Assembly (NCBI RefSeq): GCF_034424525.1
Contig: NZ_CP139979.1
Coordinates: 4,673,501 to 4,737,500 of the forward strand
Reading direction: 5' to 3'
Length of the DNA: 64,000 bases
Source of the DNA: Sphingobium yanoikuyae
GTDB taxonomy: Bacteria; Pseudomonadota; Alphaproteobacteria; Sphingomonadales; Sphingomonadaceae
Part shown: piece by piece, positions 36,228 through 43,691 of the stretch
Layout of the letters: every line of letters starts with the position of its first letter
Position numbering within the stretch: the stretch's first letter is position 1
Made by a program: the position numbers and the translations under genes
The notes under the pieces: model-generated
What the model saw: only the letters and a program-made list of their open reading frames with translations
What the model was told of the DNA's origin: nothing
Databases searched by the model: none

Positions 36228-36596
36228 TCAGGATGCGCCATTTGCACTGTCTCCAAGCAGTGACCTGAGCCTTTCGACCGGTTGGCCAGGCTTCATAACA
36301 AGCGGCAAGTGAGGATGCCGCGCTTGCAGTTCTGGAGGAAGTCCGGCAGCGCTGTACACTAGGAACGGTATTGCGCTTTCTATCAGCAAAAGTGCTAGAG
36401 GCGTCACATCGCGATCCCGGAGATTTGCGTCAACGATGGCAGCGTCAATCTTGGCCTGGGTAAGGAAATTGACGGCTTCACTGACGGCTGAAAACGGCCC
36501 GGCAACTGTACCGCCTACGGCTTCTACATTTTCGCAAAGCGCCATTGCAATAAGCGGATCATCCTCGACGATCAGCACGCAGAATCCTGATAGCAT
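36228..36596 (-). CDS. Single-domain response regulator
   Basis: 122-residue receiver domain without output domain: MLSGFCVLIVEDDPLIAMAL (acidic pair), DAAIVDANLRDRDVTPLALL (phospho-acceptor Asp), PFLVYSAAGLP and a late lysine in PLVMKPGQPVERL. It resembles small receiver proteins of sphingomonads acting in phosphorelays. GGGAG lies 6 nt before ATG 36596. It is convergent with the trb operon end. A putative GGAAC promoter lies upstream. Confidence 0.9.
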   Translation of the reverse strand: MLSGFCVLIVEDDPLIAMALCENVEAVGGTVAGPFSAVSEAVNFLTQAKIDAAIVDANLRDRDVTPLALLLIESAIPFLVYSAAGLPPELQARHPHLPLVMKPGQPVERLRSLLGDSANGAS

Positions 36597-36668
36597 ATGT
36601 TCTCCCTTGCAGCGGGAGCACAATGTCTCTCAGTCGGTGATGCGCCGAACATGTCACCGATAGGCTGT

Positions 36669-36694
36669 AAGCGGATTGATATGGATTAAGTTCC
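36669..36694 (-). promoter_or_regulatory. Possible EcfG-type general stress promoter for the response regulator
   Basis: Minus strand GGAAC (36694-36690), 16 bases, then CGCTT (36673-36669). The alphaproteobacterial general stress consensus is GGAAC-N16/17-CGTT, so the -35 is exact and the -10 is off by one inserted base. Tentative. The rest of the 36597-36912 gap shows no gene. Confidence 0.3.
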
Positions 36695-36912
36695 GAAATT
36701 CATTTTATATTTCAGCGACTAATTGTGGTGCCCCTATATTGTTGGTCGAGACGCATTGGCTATTTCCCGCCAAATCGCAGTCTCCAAGGCTACACCGTGC
36801 GGTATAGCCTTCCTTGCCATGCCTCCAAAAGGCAGGCATGGTTCGGTGTCACCGCGTAATCGACGCCACTTCGGTTTACGGCGCGCTTGATCCAGAACGC
36901 GACAGGAATTCC

Positions 36913-37710
36913 ATGAACTATAGCGGAACGCGCATTGCGCGGTCGTCGCCCCCTGCCTCCAATGACGCCTGGAATGGCAGAGGCGCATCCCCAGAAAGGA
37001 AAGGAGTACAGGAAAACGGGGCAGGATCGGACAAAAGCCTCCCGATAATTACGGTCGATATTGCCGATATTCCGGGCGGTGGCCAGCTTCACCTCCTCCA
37101 GTGTGGGACAGAGTTCTCGATCCAGTTCGGCGATGATGAGTTGATGGGCAGCCGGGATCATGAATCCGAAAAGGCTCTCGCAAGGCTGACCCAAGAGCGT
37201 CTTGCTCAGCGCGATGGCAATATTTTGATTGGCGGCCTCGGCATGGGCTTCACGCTCGCGGCTGCGCTCGACGCCTGGTCACAAAGCGCGACCATCACGG
37301 TTGCCGAGCTCGTGCCCAAAATCATAAGCTGGGCTAACGGACCTCTGATGCACTTGTTCGGTACCAATCTGACAGATCCGCGAGTCAGAATTCAATTGGC
37401 CGACGTGTTTGATGTCATTACCCATGAGAAGGATCGCTTCGATGCCATTCTGCTCGACGTCGATAATGGTCCAGACGGTTTCATCAGAAAAAGCAACGAC
37501 AGGCTTTATTCGACCGACGGCTTGGAAATGGCCTATGCGGCACTGAAACCGGGCGGCCTACTGTCGATATGGTCAGCCTACAGCGATGACGCATTTGCCG
37601 AAAGGCTGGAGCAGGCCGGATTCTGTCTGGATGAGATTTTGCTGCCAGCCTTTAGCGGCAGCGCCGAACGCTGGCACAATATCTGGTTCGCCGCCAAGGC
37701 CGGGGCCTGA
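36913..37710 (+). CDS. Spermidine synthase-like SAM/dcSAM-binding protein
   Basis: 265 residues with a Rossmann fold of the spermidine synthase type: GDDELMGSRDHESEKALARL, motif I NILIGGLGMGFTLAAALD, ITVAELVPKIISWANG, then RFDAILLDVDNGPDGF and LKPGGLLSIWSAYSDDAFAE. The substrate-binding Tyr/Asp motifs of true spermidine synthases are not obvious, so it is probably one of the uncharacterised relatives. The first 45 residues are low-complexity and may not belong. ATG 36913 has AGGA 6 nt upstream; a later start is possible. Confidence 0.75.
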   Translation: MNYSGTRIARSSPPASNDAWNGRGASPERKGVQENGAGSDKSLPIITVDIADIPGGGQLHLLQCGTEFSIQFGDDELMGSRDHESEKALARLTQERLAQRDGNILIGGLGMGFTLAAALDAWSQSATITVAELVPKIISWANGPLMHLFGTNLTDPRVRIQLADVFDVITHEKDRFDAILLDVDNGPDGFIRKSNDRLYSTDGLEMAYAALKPGGLLSIWSAYSDDAFAERLEQAGFCLDEILLPAFSGSAERWHNIWFAAKAGA

Positions 37711-37862
37711 CAGTCCGTACCAGCTTTGCAAGCATGAGACCAAGCCTGCCAGGCTTCCATTCGCGACAGCGCGCGACCGGGCTTGGCAGGCATCGTCGTT
37801 CTCAGGTCAGTAAACCGGAGACTCACATTTGAGTTGTCGTGATGGCACTTGGCCGGGTTAGT

Positions 37863-38051
37863 TCAGAATTGCCACTGCTGTAGAGGCGTTGAAGCCTCTT
37901 CGCGTTGCAACACGGAAATGATCTTCGCATAGGCACGAGCCAAATCCTCGTGCCTTGCTCTGATCGCAGGATTCTCCGCAAGCTCAGCATGCTTTAACTC
38001 GGCCAATCTCCGGCGGTTAAGATAGTCGAACCGACCCATGGCCATATTCAT
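37863..38051 (-). CDS. Small hypothetical protein (62 aa), third of a coupled trio
   Basis: MNMAMGRFDYLNRRRLAELK, HAELAENPAIRARHEDLARA, YAKIISVLQREE: a single charged amphipathic helix-rich protein, no membrane segment. The start overlaps the preceding stop by ATGA (38048-38051), strong support for real translation. The same type of small helical protein (R-Y-x-x-R-A-x-x-E) is widespread in sphingomonads, with unknown role. Confidence 0.65.
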   Translation of the reverse strand: MNMAMGRFDYLNRRRLAELKHAELAENPAIRARHEDLARAYAKIISVLQREEASTPLQQWQF

Positions 38052-38284
38052 CGTGCTGACGGCGGATGGTGACGGGCCACATGCGATCGGGAGCGTGTGA
38101 CAGATCCTTCGATCAGCTTACCCTTCATCAAAGCGCGAAGCGCATCGGCATCCCGTGGGTCAAGCAGAACGATCCGCACGCCACCGGAGTCAAGCGCCTC
38201 GAGAACCGAAATCCTGAAGCCGTTTTTTTGACACACCAGCCGCACGGAGTCGGCTGACTCCATGATGTTTATGGCCCTGCTCAT
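38048..38284 (-). CDS. Small hypothetical protein (78 aa), second of a coupled trio
   Basis: MSRAINIMESADSVRLVCQK, NGFRISVLEALDSGGVRIVL, LDPRDADALRALMKGKLIEG. Alternating strand/helix pattern of a small soluble fold. I do not recognise a named domain. The start overlaps the first gene's stop (ATGA, 38281-38284) and the end overlaps the third gene's start. C-terminal tail is basic (SRSHVARHHPPSAR). Confidence 0.65.
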   Translation of the reverse strand: MSRAINIMESADSVRLVCQKNGFRISVLEALDSGGVRIVLLDPRDADALRALMKGKLIEGSVTRSRSHVARHHPPSAR

Positions 38285-38490
38285 ATCCGACCATCCCGCT
38301 GGTCATTCAAAGCGAAAGGGGCTGAACCATCGGGACGCTCTGATCGATAGGGGTGCACATGTTCTCGAATGCGCTGCGCATAACGGTTGGCCAAACGCTG
38401 ATGCGCATGGGATGCAGCGCGGCAATGCGCGCTTTGGGCACGCAGCAACTCTTCCTGCTCGCGCTTGAGCAAATAATTTAGATCTTCCAC
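38281..38490 (-). CDS. Small hypothetical protein (69 aa), first of a coupled trio
   Basis: Starts GTG 38490 (MEDLNYLLKREQEELLRAQS, AHCRAASHAHQRLANRYAQR IREH). GGGAG lies 7 nt upstream. Helical protein with the L-N-Y-L-x-x-R-x-x-E-E pattern I know from many small sphingomonad proteins of unknown function. First of three genes joined by two ATGA overlaps. The promoter should lie in the AT-rich region 38491-38826. Confidence 0.7.
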   Translation of the reverse strand: MEDLNYLLKREQEELLRAQSAHCRAASHAHQRLANRYAQRIREHVHPYRSERPDGSAPFALNDQRDGRI

Positions 38491-38826
38491 AGATGGGCTC
38501 CCTCAGCTGGCAAGCGGGAGCACGTTGGTCTCTCTGTCACGGCGAATGCTTGCAGCAAATTTCGCGCAATAATTGTGTTTATCAAATAATATTCTCAAAG
38601 TCCATGATTTAATTTATAAATCACATGAAAAACCTTAAGAATTATTGGATCGACATAGCAACGATATTTTATAAAATATAATGCATGATATTTGAGATCA
38701 AATATGTAGAACGCTCTTAATTATTTTAAAAATAATCATATTATACCATATTCACTTTGATATCTATTTAACATCATAAGACGTTTTATAGATTTTCATA
38801 ATTCACCGATCTTCAGATCGTCCCCA
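38491..38826. other. AT-rich, palindrome-rich region
   Basis: Strongly AT-rich from about 38560 to 38810 within a GC-rich window. Palindromes seen: ATATTTTATAAAATAT (near 38669), ATTATTTT-A-AAAATAAT (near 38725), GATTT/AAATC around 38610 and CGATCT-TC-AGATCG (38808-38821). No open frame. It could be the promoter region of the small-gene trio, a protein-silenced import, or a relic of a replication/transfer region. Confidence 0.6.
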
Positions 38827-39201
38827 TCATCCAATATGCTGCTCCTCCACTCTGTTCGAGAATTCGGCATAATTGGTTGGCAACCAAGAAATGCGCTCGC
38901 TCACCTGGCGCTGACAGCAAATGCAGCGCCCGCTCATGACCATGGATGGCCTGGCGGGCTGCCTTCCCCTGCCCATCCACGCCTGTTTTGACGCCGGCCC
39001 AATGGAACTGCCTTCATACCCATCGCCTTGACAGTGGAGATGACGGTGCTGGACTGCATCCCAAGCTTGTTGGCTTATGGTCGGGTTCCGCATATTCATC
39101 AGCGCGACCTTGCGCTGTTCGTGACCCAACCCTTGGCCATCGGGCAACGATGCGCGGATGCTTAAGCGCAAAAGCATCAATGATAAATCTGACAATATCT
39201 A
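38827..39201. other. Unassigned stretch, possibly decayed gene
   Basis: An open minus-strand frame exists (38827-39195), but its composition (many Ser, Gln, Cys, Met) and the absence of a ribosome site argue against it. Partial protein-like stretches appear in several frames, as in a decayed gene. I assign nothing. Confidence 0.4.
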
Positions 39202-39435
39202 TCAGAGTTCTTCGAGAATTCGCTTTACCGCCTCAAGCCCCGAAGAGCTTTTTACCGCGATGTCTAGTGGTCGGCCGCCGAGGCCGGGCTCTTCGCCGTT
39301 CAGAAATGCGATGGCGGCCTGAGAGCCCAATCGGGCTATGGCAAGTTCAAGAATATGCCCTTGGCGCTCGATCTGATCCGAAGATAGATATGGACCGTCG
39401 AACCGTCTTCCAGCCCGCTTAATCAAGATGCTCAT
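39202..39435 (-). CDS. MbcA/ParS/Xre antitoxin C-terminal-like small protein (77 aa)
   Basis: The last 40 residues read AIAFLNGEEPGLGGRPLDIA, VKSSSGLEAVKRILEEL, matching the DUF2384 pattern of RES-Xre antitoxins (A..WL..PN..L.G..P.D.......G...V...L..I). The N-terminal Xre helix-turn-helix of full antitoxins is absent, and no RES-domain toxin lies next to it. It overlaps the upstream small gene by 17 bp on the same strand. It may be a stand-alone toxin-binding domain protein or a reduced antitoxin. Confidence 0.65.
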   Translation of the reverse strand: MSILIKRAGRRFDGPYLSSDQIERQGHILELAIARLGSQAAIAFLNGEEPGLGGRPLDIAVKSSSGLEAVKRILEEL

Positions 39436-39625
39436 CCTTTTTTCGCATCTTGTCCAGCGCTTGTCTTTTGCGGTCGATCTGGACCAGCAAAGCGCGATCA
39501 GACATGATCTGCCATGCAGCTTTTGACCGCAGGCAGCGCTCTTTCACATTCGCCAGATTGGTTTCCTGCGCCTCTTTGTCACATTGTGCGACGCGGGCCA
39601 GGTAGAAGTCGATCGTGGCGGGCAT
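39419..39625 (-). CDS. Small helical protein (68 aa) upstream of the MbcA-like gene
   Basis: MPATIDFYLARVAQCDKEAQ, ETNLANVKERCLRSKAAWQI, MSDRALLVQIDRKRQAL: a long amphipathic helix typical of a very common sphingomonad small-protein type (F-Y-x-x-R-x-x-x-A ... L-x-N-V-R-E-R-x-x-R-A-x-x-A-W). Function unknown. ATG 39625 is preceded by GGAG at 8 nt; the longer ATG 39667 lacks one. It overlaps the next gene. Confidence 0.7.
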   Translation of the reverse strand: MPATIDFYLARVAQCDKEAQETNLANVKERCLRSKAAWQIMSDRALLVQIDRKRQALDKMRKKDEHLD

Positions 39626-40067
39626 GTCGATCTCCTGCGAGTTGGATGTCGTTGCGACGGACGTCAATCGATCATTTCAGCGACAGCCCTGCGCAATTCG
39701 CGCACGGGCAGAGTGCCCAAAGGGACGTTTTGGTAAAATGAACGCGGCGTTTTGCCAGTCGCGGGCGATAATTTGGCATGAGCCATATTCGAACGGATAC
39801 TGAGATTCATGATATTCCTGAAACACGCATCTTGGCGTGTGATGTAATGAAAAAGTCTCGCTCAACGACGTCTTTCGCCGGCACATAAGGCAAAAGAAAA
39901 AAAGCCGGAGCATTAGGCCGCTGTCACTTGGCCGGGGGCAATTGCCCATATTTAGGGCAATTATGTGATACTTAACCGCTATCCGATGTTTAAGCAAAGA
40001 CAAGACGGCAAGCCAGCGCGACGCAATGCCGCGCTGGCAGTGTAAAATAGAAACTCGACTTCGTAAT
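39626..40067. other. Intergenic region upstream of the small-gene pair, downstream of csp
   Basis: 442 bp. A minus-strand open frame (39677-40003) has no ribosome site and an unusual composition, and I reject it. GCCGG...CCGGC-like short repeats near 39900-39945 might be a terminator for the cold-shock gene. Nothing else seen. Confidence 0.4.
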
Positions 40068-40274
40068 TTACGCGGCTTCCAGGTTCACGGCCGACTGCTT
40101 GCCCCGTCGATCTGCTTCGACTTCGTAGCTCAGACGCTGATCCTTATGGAGCGTTATCATTCCCGCACGCTCTACGGCAGAAATATGGACAAAACTGTCC
40201 GGACCGCCGTCCTCGGGGGCGAGGAAGCCGTACCCCTTGTCAGAATTAAAGAATTTTACGGTGCCGATAGGCAT
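40068..40274 (-). CDS. CspA-family cold-shock protein
   Basis: 68-residue single-strand nucleic acid-binding protein with an OB fold. RNP1 KGYGFLAPEDGG (usual K-G-F-G-F-I) and RNP2 DSFVHISAVERAG (V-F-V-H) are clear; it begins MPIGTVKFFNSD. Phe to Tyr in RNP1 is tolerated in the family. GAAGGGA lies 7 nt before ATG 40274. It is single-gene, and a long AT-rich leader upstream would suit cold-shock mRNA control. Confidence 0.95.
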   Translation of the reverse strand: MPIGTVKFFNSDKGYGFLAPEDGGPDSFVHISAVERAGMITLHKDQRLSYEVEADRRGKQSAVNLEAA

Positions 40275-41019
40275 GGGCGTTCCCTTCACGAAAACAGAGA
40301 ATCCACCCGCGGAATTGCAGGTGAAGCTGATAGCGCAAGTAAGGAAACGACACCCAAATAGGATGCAAATTTCGTCGCAGGCGACGTTAAGCACTATTGA
40401 AAATATATTATATTTTGGAAATGTCAAACGAACAATTTAATATTGGTTGAAATAAGGAATTTCCGATATAAATTTCACTGCTATCGGGCAATAATGATTA
40501 TTATAATTATCGCTACGGACGTTTCCAGTTATATTTCAGGCACTATGGATGTGTCTCCAAAATGGTTCTGAAGAAACCGCATTCCCCACTGAATCTGTTG
40601 CCGCTCTCATTCTTGAGCATGGCGAATATGGGACTTTATCGAAGATTTGCTGCAATTTCGCATGTCCGTTTGACGACACGGCAGAGCAGTCGACGAGCGT
40701 CGGAATGGGTGCATGGCAGCGAAGGGATAATCCCCTTGGGTTGCGAGGAGAATGCAGGTCTGCCGCTTTGATCGAGACCTCAGACAAATATGCAATCACT
40801 GGCCGCGAAGGGCCAGATAGGTATCAAAGTGGGGGCAATTTATCTTGTGCAACAAGATATGTCGCAACAGTCTCCTTCTTCCACAAAGTCAATTGTGGAT
40901 GGTGACCGGGCGACTGGCCCGCATGTCCAGGCTGAAAGGCTAAAGGGGTCAGTGCCTGTGCCCAACGCACGCCCTCACTGCTCGGTCACTATTAGCGCAT
41001 CCCCGTGGCATCGGGATAA
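40275..41019. other. Intergenic region between csp and the lasso cluster
   Basis: About 745 bp. The first 230 bases are AT-rich and likely hold the csp leader and promoter. Open frames at 40536-40799 (minus) and 40549-40905 (plus) overlap each other and carry no known motif. I do not call them genes. Confidence 0.45.
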
Positions 41020-41048
41020 TTGTTCATAGATTATAATGTAATTATAAA
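41020..41048 (+). promoter_or_regulatory. Putative promoter of the lasso biosynthetic operon
   Basis: TTGTTC, 17 bases, TATAAA, 72 bp before the precursor start. An extra TATAAT lies within the spacer (41032-41037). AT content is locally high. Hand prediction. Confidence 0.5.
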
Positions 41049-41120
41049 ATGGATGGTGAATTGTTTCCGTGAAATCTTTCGAATTGCGACATGGAGTCGC
41101 TGATTTGAAGGAGAATGACC

Positions 41121-41258
41121 ATGGAACGTGATGCACATTCGCAGGATATCGTCGATTTGGGAGATGCAGTCGAACTCACCCGCGGCGTTCTGCTGATCGG
41201 CCAGGATGATGGCAACGGCACGCTGTACAAGGCTTCCGGCATTTCCGACGAAGACTGA
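41121..41258 (+). CDS. Lasso peptide precursor (A protein, 45 aa)
   Basis: Leader MERDAHSQDIVDLGDAVELT R (21 residues) followed by a 24-residue core beginning Gly-Val-Leu-Leu-Ile-Gly-Gln-Asp-Asp. Lasso hallmarks: DLG-x-A and Thr at leader position -2 (ELT-R|G), Gly at core position 1 for the macrolactam, Asp at core positions 8 and 9 as ring acceptors (8- or 9-membered ring), then tail GNGTLYKASG and an acidic ISDED end like other sphingomonad lasso peptides. GAAGGAG lies 8 nt before ATG 41121. It is followed by a strong hairpin and then B and C genes. Hand-calculated mass of the full cyclised core is about 2418.2 Da. Confidence 0.9.
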   Translation: MERDAHSQDIVDLGDAVELTRGVLLIGQDDGNGTLYKASGISDED

Positions 41259-41267
41259 AGGTCGAAA

Positions 41268-41298
41268 GGGCGCGCCGCTCATTCAAAGCGGCGCGCCC
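41268..41298 (+). terminator. Strong hairpin between lasso precursor and B gene
   Basis: Stem GGGCGCGCCGCT / AGCGGCGCGCCC (12 bp, perfect), loop CATTCAA, then TTTT. It starts 10 bp after the precursor stop. Such a site would stop most transcripts and protect the short precursor mRNA, giving far more precursor than enzymes. Confidence 0.88.
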
Positions 41299-41323
41299 TT
41301 TTGATTTGCGGAAGGAAACGGCA

Positions 41324-41962
41324 ATGCGACAGATAGGACGAGATTTACATGCCTGCCTGATCGGACAGACGCCCGTAATTCTCAATATTGCGAGCGGGCG
41401 ATATCAGCTTGTCCGCGGACCAACCAGAGACCATCTGACCGCCCTCCTCGCAATGAAGCCAAGCGTTGAGGACATTGCGGCCTTGGTCCGAGCAGGACTG
41501 CTCGATCCAGCCACGATGGACGCAGAATGCGCAGCGGCACCCGTAGCTCCGACATGCAGTCATCTGGATCTGATCAAGTTCAGGCATGGTTGGCTGTTGG
41601 CACCAGTGGCACTTGTTGCATTGTCCATTGCTGTGATTCAGGTCCGTCGCGACGCGCTGCGGACCATCTTGGATCGCGTCGAGGAGGGGGCAGGAAAGCC
41701 GCGGTTGACACTGCCAATCTTCAGCGAAGCCATGGTCGCCGCTGCATTTCAGCTCGTGCGGCAGTTTCTGCCGCTCGATAATCACTGCCTTGCGCGCAGC
41801 ATCGCCATTTCGCGGATGTTGCGACGCTTCGGACACCAGGCGACCCTGGTGATTGGCATACAGTTGCCGATCGCGGCGCATTGTTGGGTTCAGTGCGAAG
41901 ACAGGCTGATGGCCGACAGAGTCGATCGGATCGCTGCTTTCGAACCCATCCTGGCGAGATGA
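41324..41962 (+). CDS. Lasso peptide maturation protease (B protein, transglutaminase-like)
   Basis: 212 residues. The N-terminal 75 residues are a PqqD-like leader-recognition domain (LNIASGRYQLVRGPTRDHLT, PSVEDIAALVRAGLLD). The C-terminal half is the cysteine protease: catalytic Cys in DNHCLARSIAISRMLRRFGH, His in AAHCWVQCED, then an Asp near DRVDRIAAFEPIL. One undivided B protein, as in proteobacterial clusters. ATG 41324 has GGAAGG upstream. Its stop overlaps the C gene start (ATGA). It cuts the leader after Arg21. Confidence 0.93.
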   Translation: MRQIGRDLHACLIGQTPVILNIASGRYQLVRGPTRDHLTALLAMKPSVEDIAALVRAGLLDPATMDAECAAAPVAPTCSHLDLIKFRHGWLLAPVALVALSIAVIQVRRDALRTILDRVEEGAGKPRLTLPIFSEAMVAAAFQLVRQFLPLDNHCLARSIAISRMLRRFGHQATLVIGIQLPIAAHCWVQCEDRLMADRVDRIAAFEPILAR

Positions 41963-43683
41963 GTGCGTCGCGCTATCTGGCTTATGTCCGCTGCGCGACT
42001 GCCGGATCTGAAGGTGCAGCGACAGACCAGATGTCAAAGGTGCCGCTCGCGGTGCCTATCAGTCTTTGGACGTCCGACCCTGTCGTGATGATCGGCACGC
42101 AGGGCGCGATAATCGGGCATCTCTTTACGAAGGCACTACCCAGTCGGCGGATCAAAGAGCTCGACGCGGCCGAGACCAATGCGGCCATCATAACCCATGG
42201 GCAAAGTCTGATACGCGATTATTGGGGTAGTTATGTCGCCATCTTCCAGATTGCTGGCGGCGACATCGTCATAATCCGCGATCCCTCCGGTGGTCTGCCG
42301 GCTTTTTGGAGAGAGATTGACGAGGGCATCGTAATTGCGCCTCAGGTAGGCACATCTCCCTTCGCGGCATCAGATGGAATATCTGTCGACCTGGACGCGC
42401 TGCTTGTCCACATGTGGCATCCGTTCCACGCTGGCGAACAAACATGCCTCTGCGGAGTGCGGGAAATTGTGCCGGGCGGGCGGCTACACATCGGGCCGTC
42501 AAAGCAGCGCTCGGACCTTCTCTGGCAACCTTGGGACTATATAGCCGGTCGTGCGCGCCTTGGCCCTGCCTCGATCGAACATCTGCGCGCCACCGTTCTT
42601 GACGCGATCAAAACTTGGGCTGGTGAGTTCGCCTCGATCTCGTCGGGCATGTCGGGTGGACTGGATTCTTCGATCGTCTGCGCAGGACTCGCCGGGGCAA
42701 CTTCTTCGCCTCGGGGCTTCCACATGAGATGGACCGACCGCGAGGGTGATGAGACGTCCTATGCGCAGCTTGTTGCTCAAGCGCTCGACATGCCGCTCGA
42801 CATCTTTCCTTATGACCTGGGTGCCATTGATGTTGAGCAGCCCATTGTCGCACATGCTGCGCGTCCGCTGATGGCCCATTATGCCCAAAGCACTGCCAAG
42901 GCCCAGGCCATGGTTGCAGCACAACATAATATTGCGGCGTTCTTCACGGGCCATGGCGGGGATAATGTCTTTGGAATGACACATTCGATTGTGCCGATCT
43001 TCGATCGCTATCTGGACGCAGCGGGCGCCAAGGCTGTTATCGCCTCGATGCAGGATGTTTCGAGATTGCACGACGCTTCCTATGCCACCATTCTGGTTCA
43101 TATCTTGCGGCATCTCGCACGTGGTCCGCGCAAAGCAGCGCAAGGCACTCCTGGCTTTCTCAACATCGAAAGATTGAATGCGGCGAAGGAGAGGATCGCT
43201 ATCCATCCTTGGCTGACACCGCCCGAGGGCCTCGCACCCGGCGCAGCCGCGCACATTCGCGCATTATCCCGAGCTGTAGGCTATGAAGGCTTCCATGACC
43301 GGCGCGTCCAGCCACCGACAATCGCGCCGTTATTGGCCCAGTCGGTCATGGAGGTCTGCCTGGGCATACCCAGCTGGCAATGGGTGGAAGGCGGGATCGA
43401 TCGCTCCATGGCGCGCCGCGCCTTTTCCTCCGATCTGCCGCCTGCCATTACCGCCCGCCGGACCAAAGGCGGGCCGGCGGGCTTTCTCGACCGATATTAT
43501 TGGGACAATGAGCGCAAGATATTGTCCTTCCTCAAGTCCGGCTTCCTCGCTGAGCATGACCTCATATGCGCTGTGCCCCCGCCGGATGCGCCGTCCGGCA
43601 GACCGGCCTATGACCGAACGCATGCCCGCCGCCTGCTTGGTCTTGCCGGGGTGGAAAGCTGGGCTCGCCAGTGGGCCGGCTAG
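41959..43683 (+). CDS. Lasso cyclase (C protein, asparagine synthetase-like)
   Basis: 574 residues. Asparagine-synthetase homologue that adenylates the core Asp side chain and closes the ring on Gly1. The N-terminal glutaminase-like domain lacks the catalytic Cys2 (MSASRYLAYVR), as expected. ATP pyrophosphatase loop FASISSGMSGGLDSSIVCAG, then FFTGHGGDNVFGMTHS and the C-terminal ARRTKGGPAGFLDRYYWDNE. The ATGA overlap with B fixes the start. It ends 8 bp from the convergent isopeptidase stop. No ABC exporter gene follows. Confidence 0.95.
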   Translation: MSASRYLAYVRCATAGSEGAATDQMSKVPLAVPISLWTSDPVVMIGTQGAIIGHLFTKALPSRRIKELDAAETNAAIITHGQSLIRDYWGSYVAIFQIAGGDIVIIRDPSGGLPAFWREIDEGIVIAPQVGTSPFAASDGISVDLDALLVHMWHPFHAGEQTCLCGVREIVPGGRLHIGPSKQRSDLLWQPWDYIAGRARLGPASIEHLRATVLDAIKTWAGEFASISSGMSGGLDSSIVCAGLAGATSSPRGFHMRWTDREGDETSYAQLVAQALDMPLDIFPYDLGAIDVEQPIVAHAARPLMAHYAQSTAKAQAMVAAQHNIAAFFTGHGGDNVFGMTHSIVPIFDRYLDAAGAKAVIASMQDVSRLHDASYATILVHILRHLARGPRKAAQGTPGFLNIERLNAAKERIAIHPWLTPPEGLAPGAAAHIRALSRAVGYEGFHDRRVQPPTIAPLLAQSVMEVCLGIPSWQWVEGGIDRSMARRAFSSDLPPAITARRTKGGPAGFLDRYYWDNERKILSFLKSGFLAEHDLICAVPPPDAPSGRPAYDRTHARRLLGLAGVESWARQWAG

Positions 43684-43691
43684 CTCGGCGA

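Noticed and set aside
38827..39195. 122-codon minus-strand frame
   Set aside because: No ribosome site, odd composition and no family; protein-like bits are scattered over several frames, so at best a decayed gene.
40536..40905. Overlapping plus and minus frames between csp and the lasso genes
   Set aside because: They exclude each other, have no motifs and no good ribosome sites.
41345..42037. 230-codon minus-strand frame antisense to lasso B gene
   Set aside because: B protein motifs are clear on the plus strand; this frame has no motif or ribosome site.
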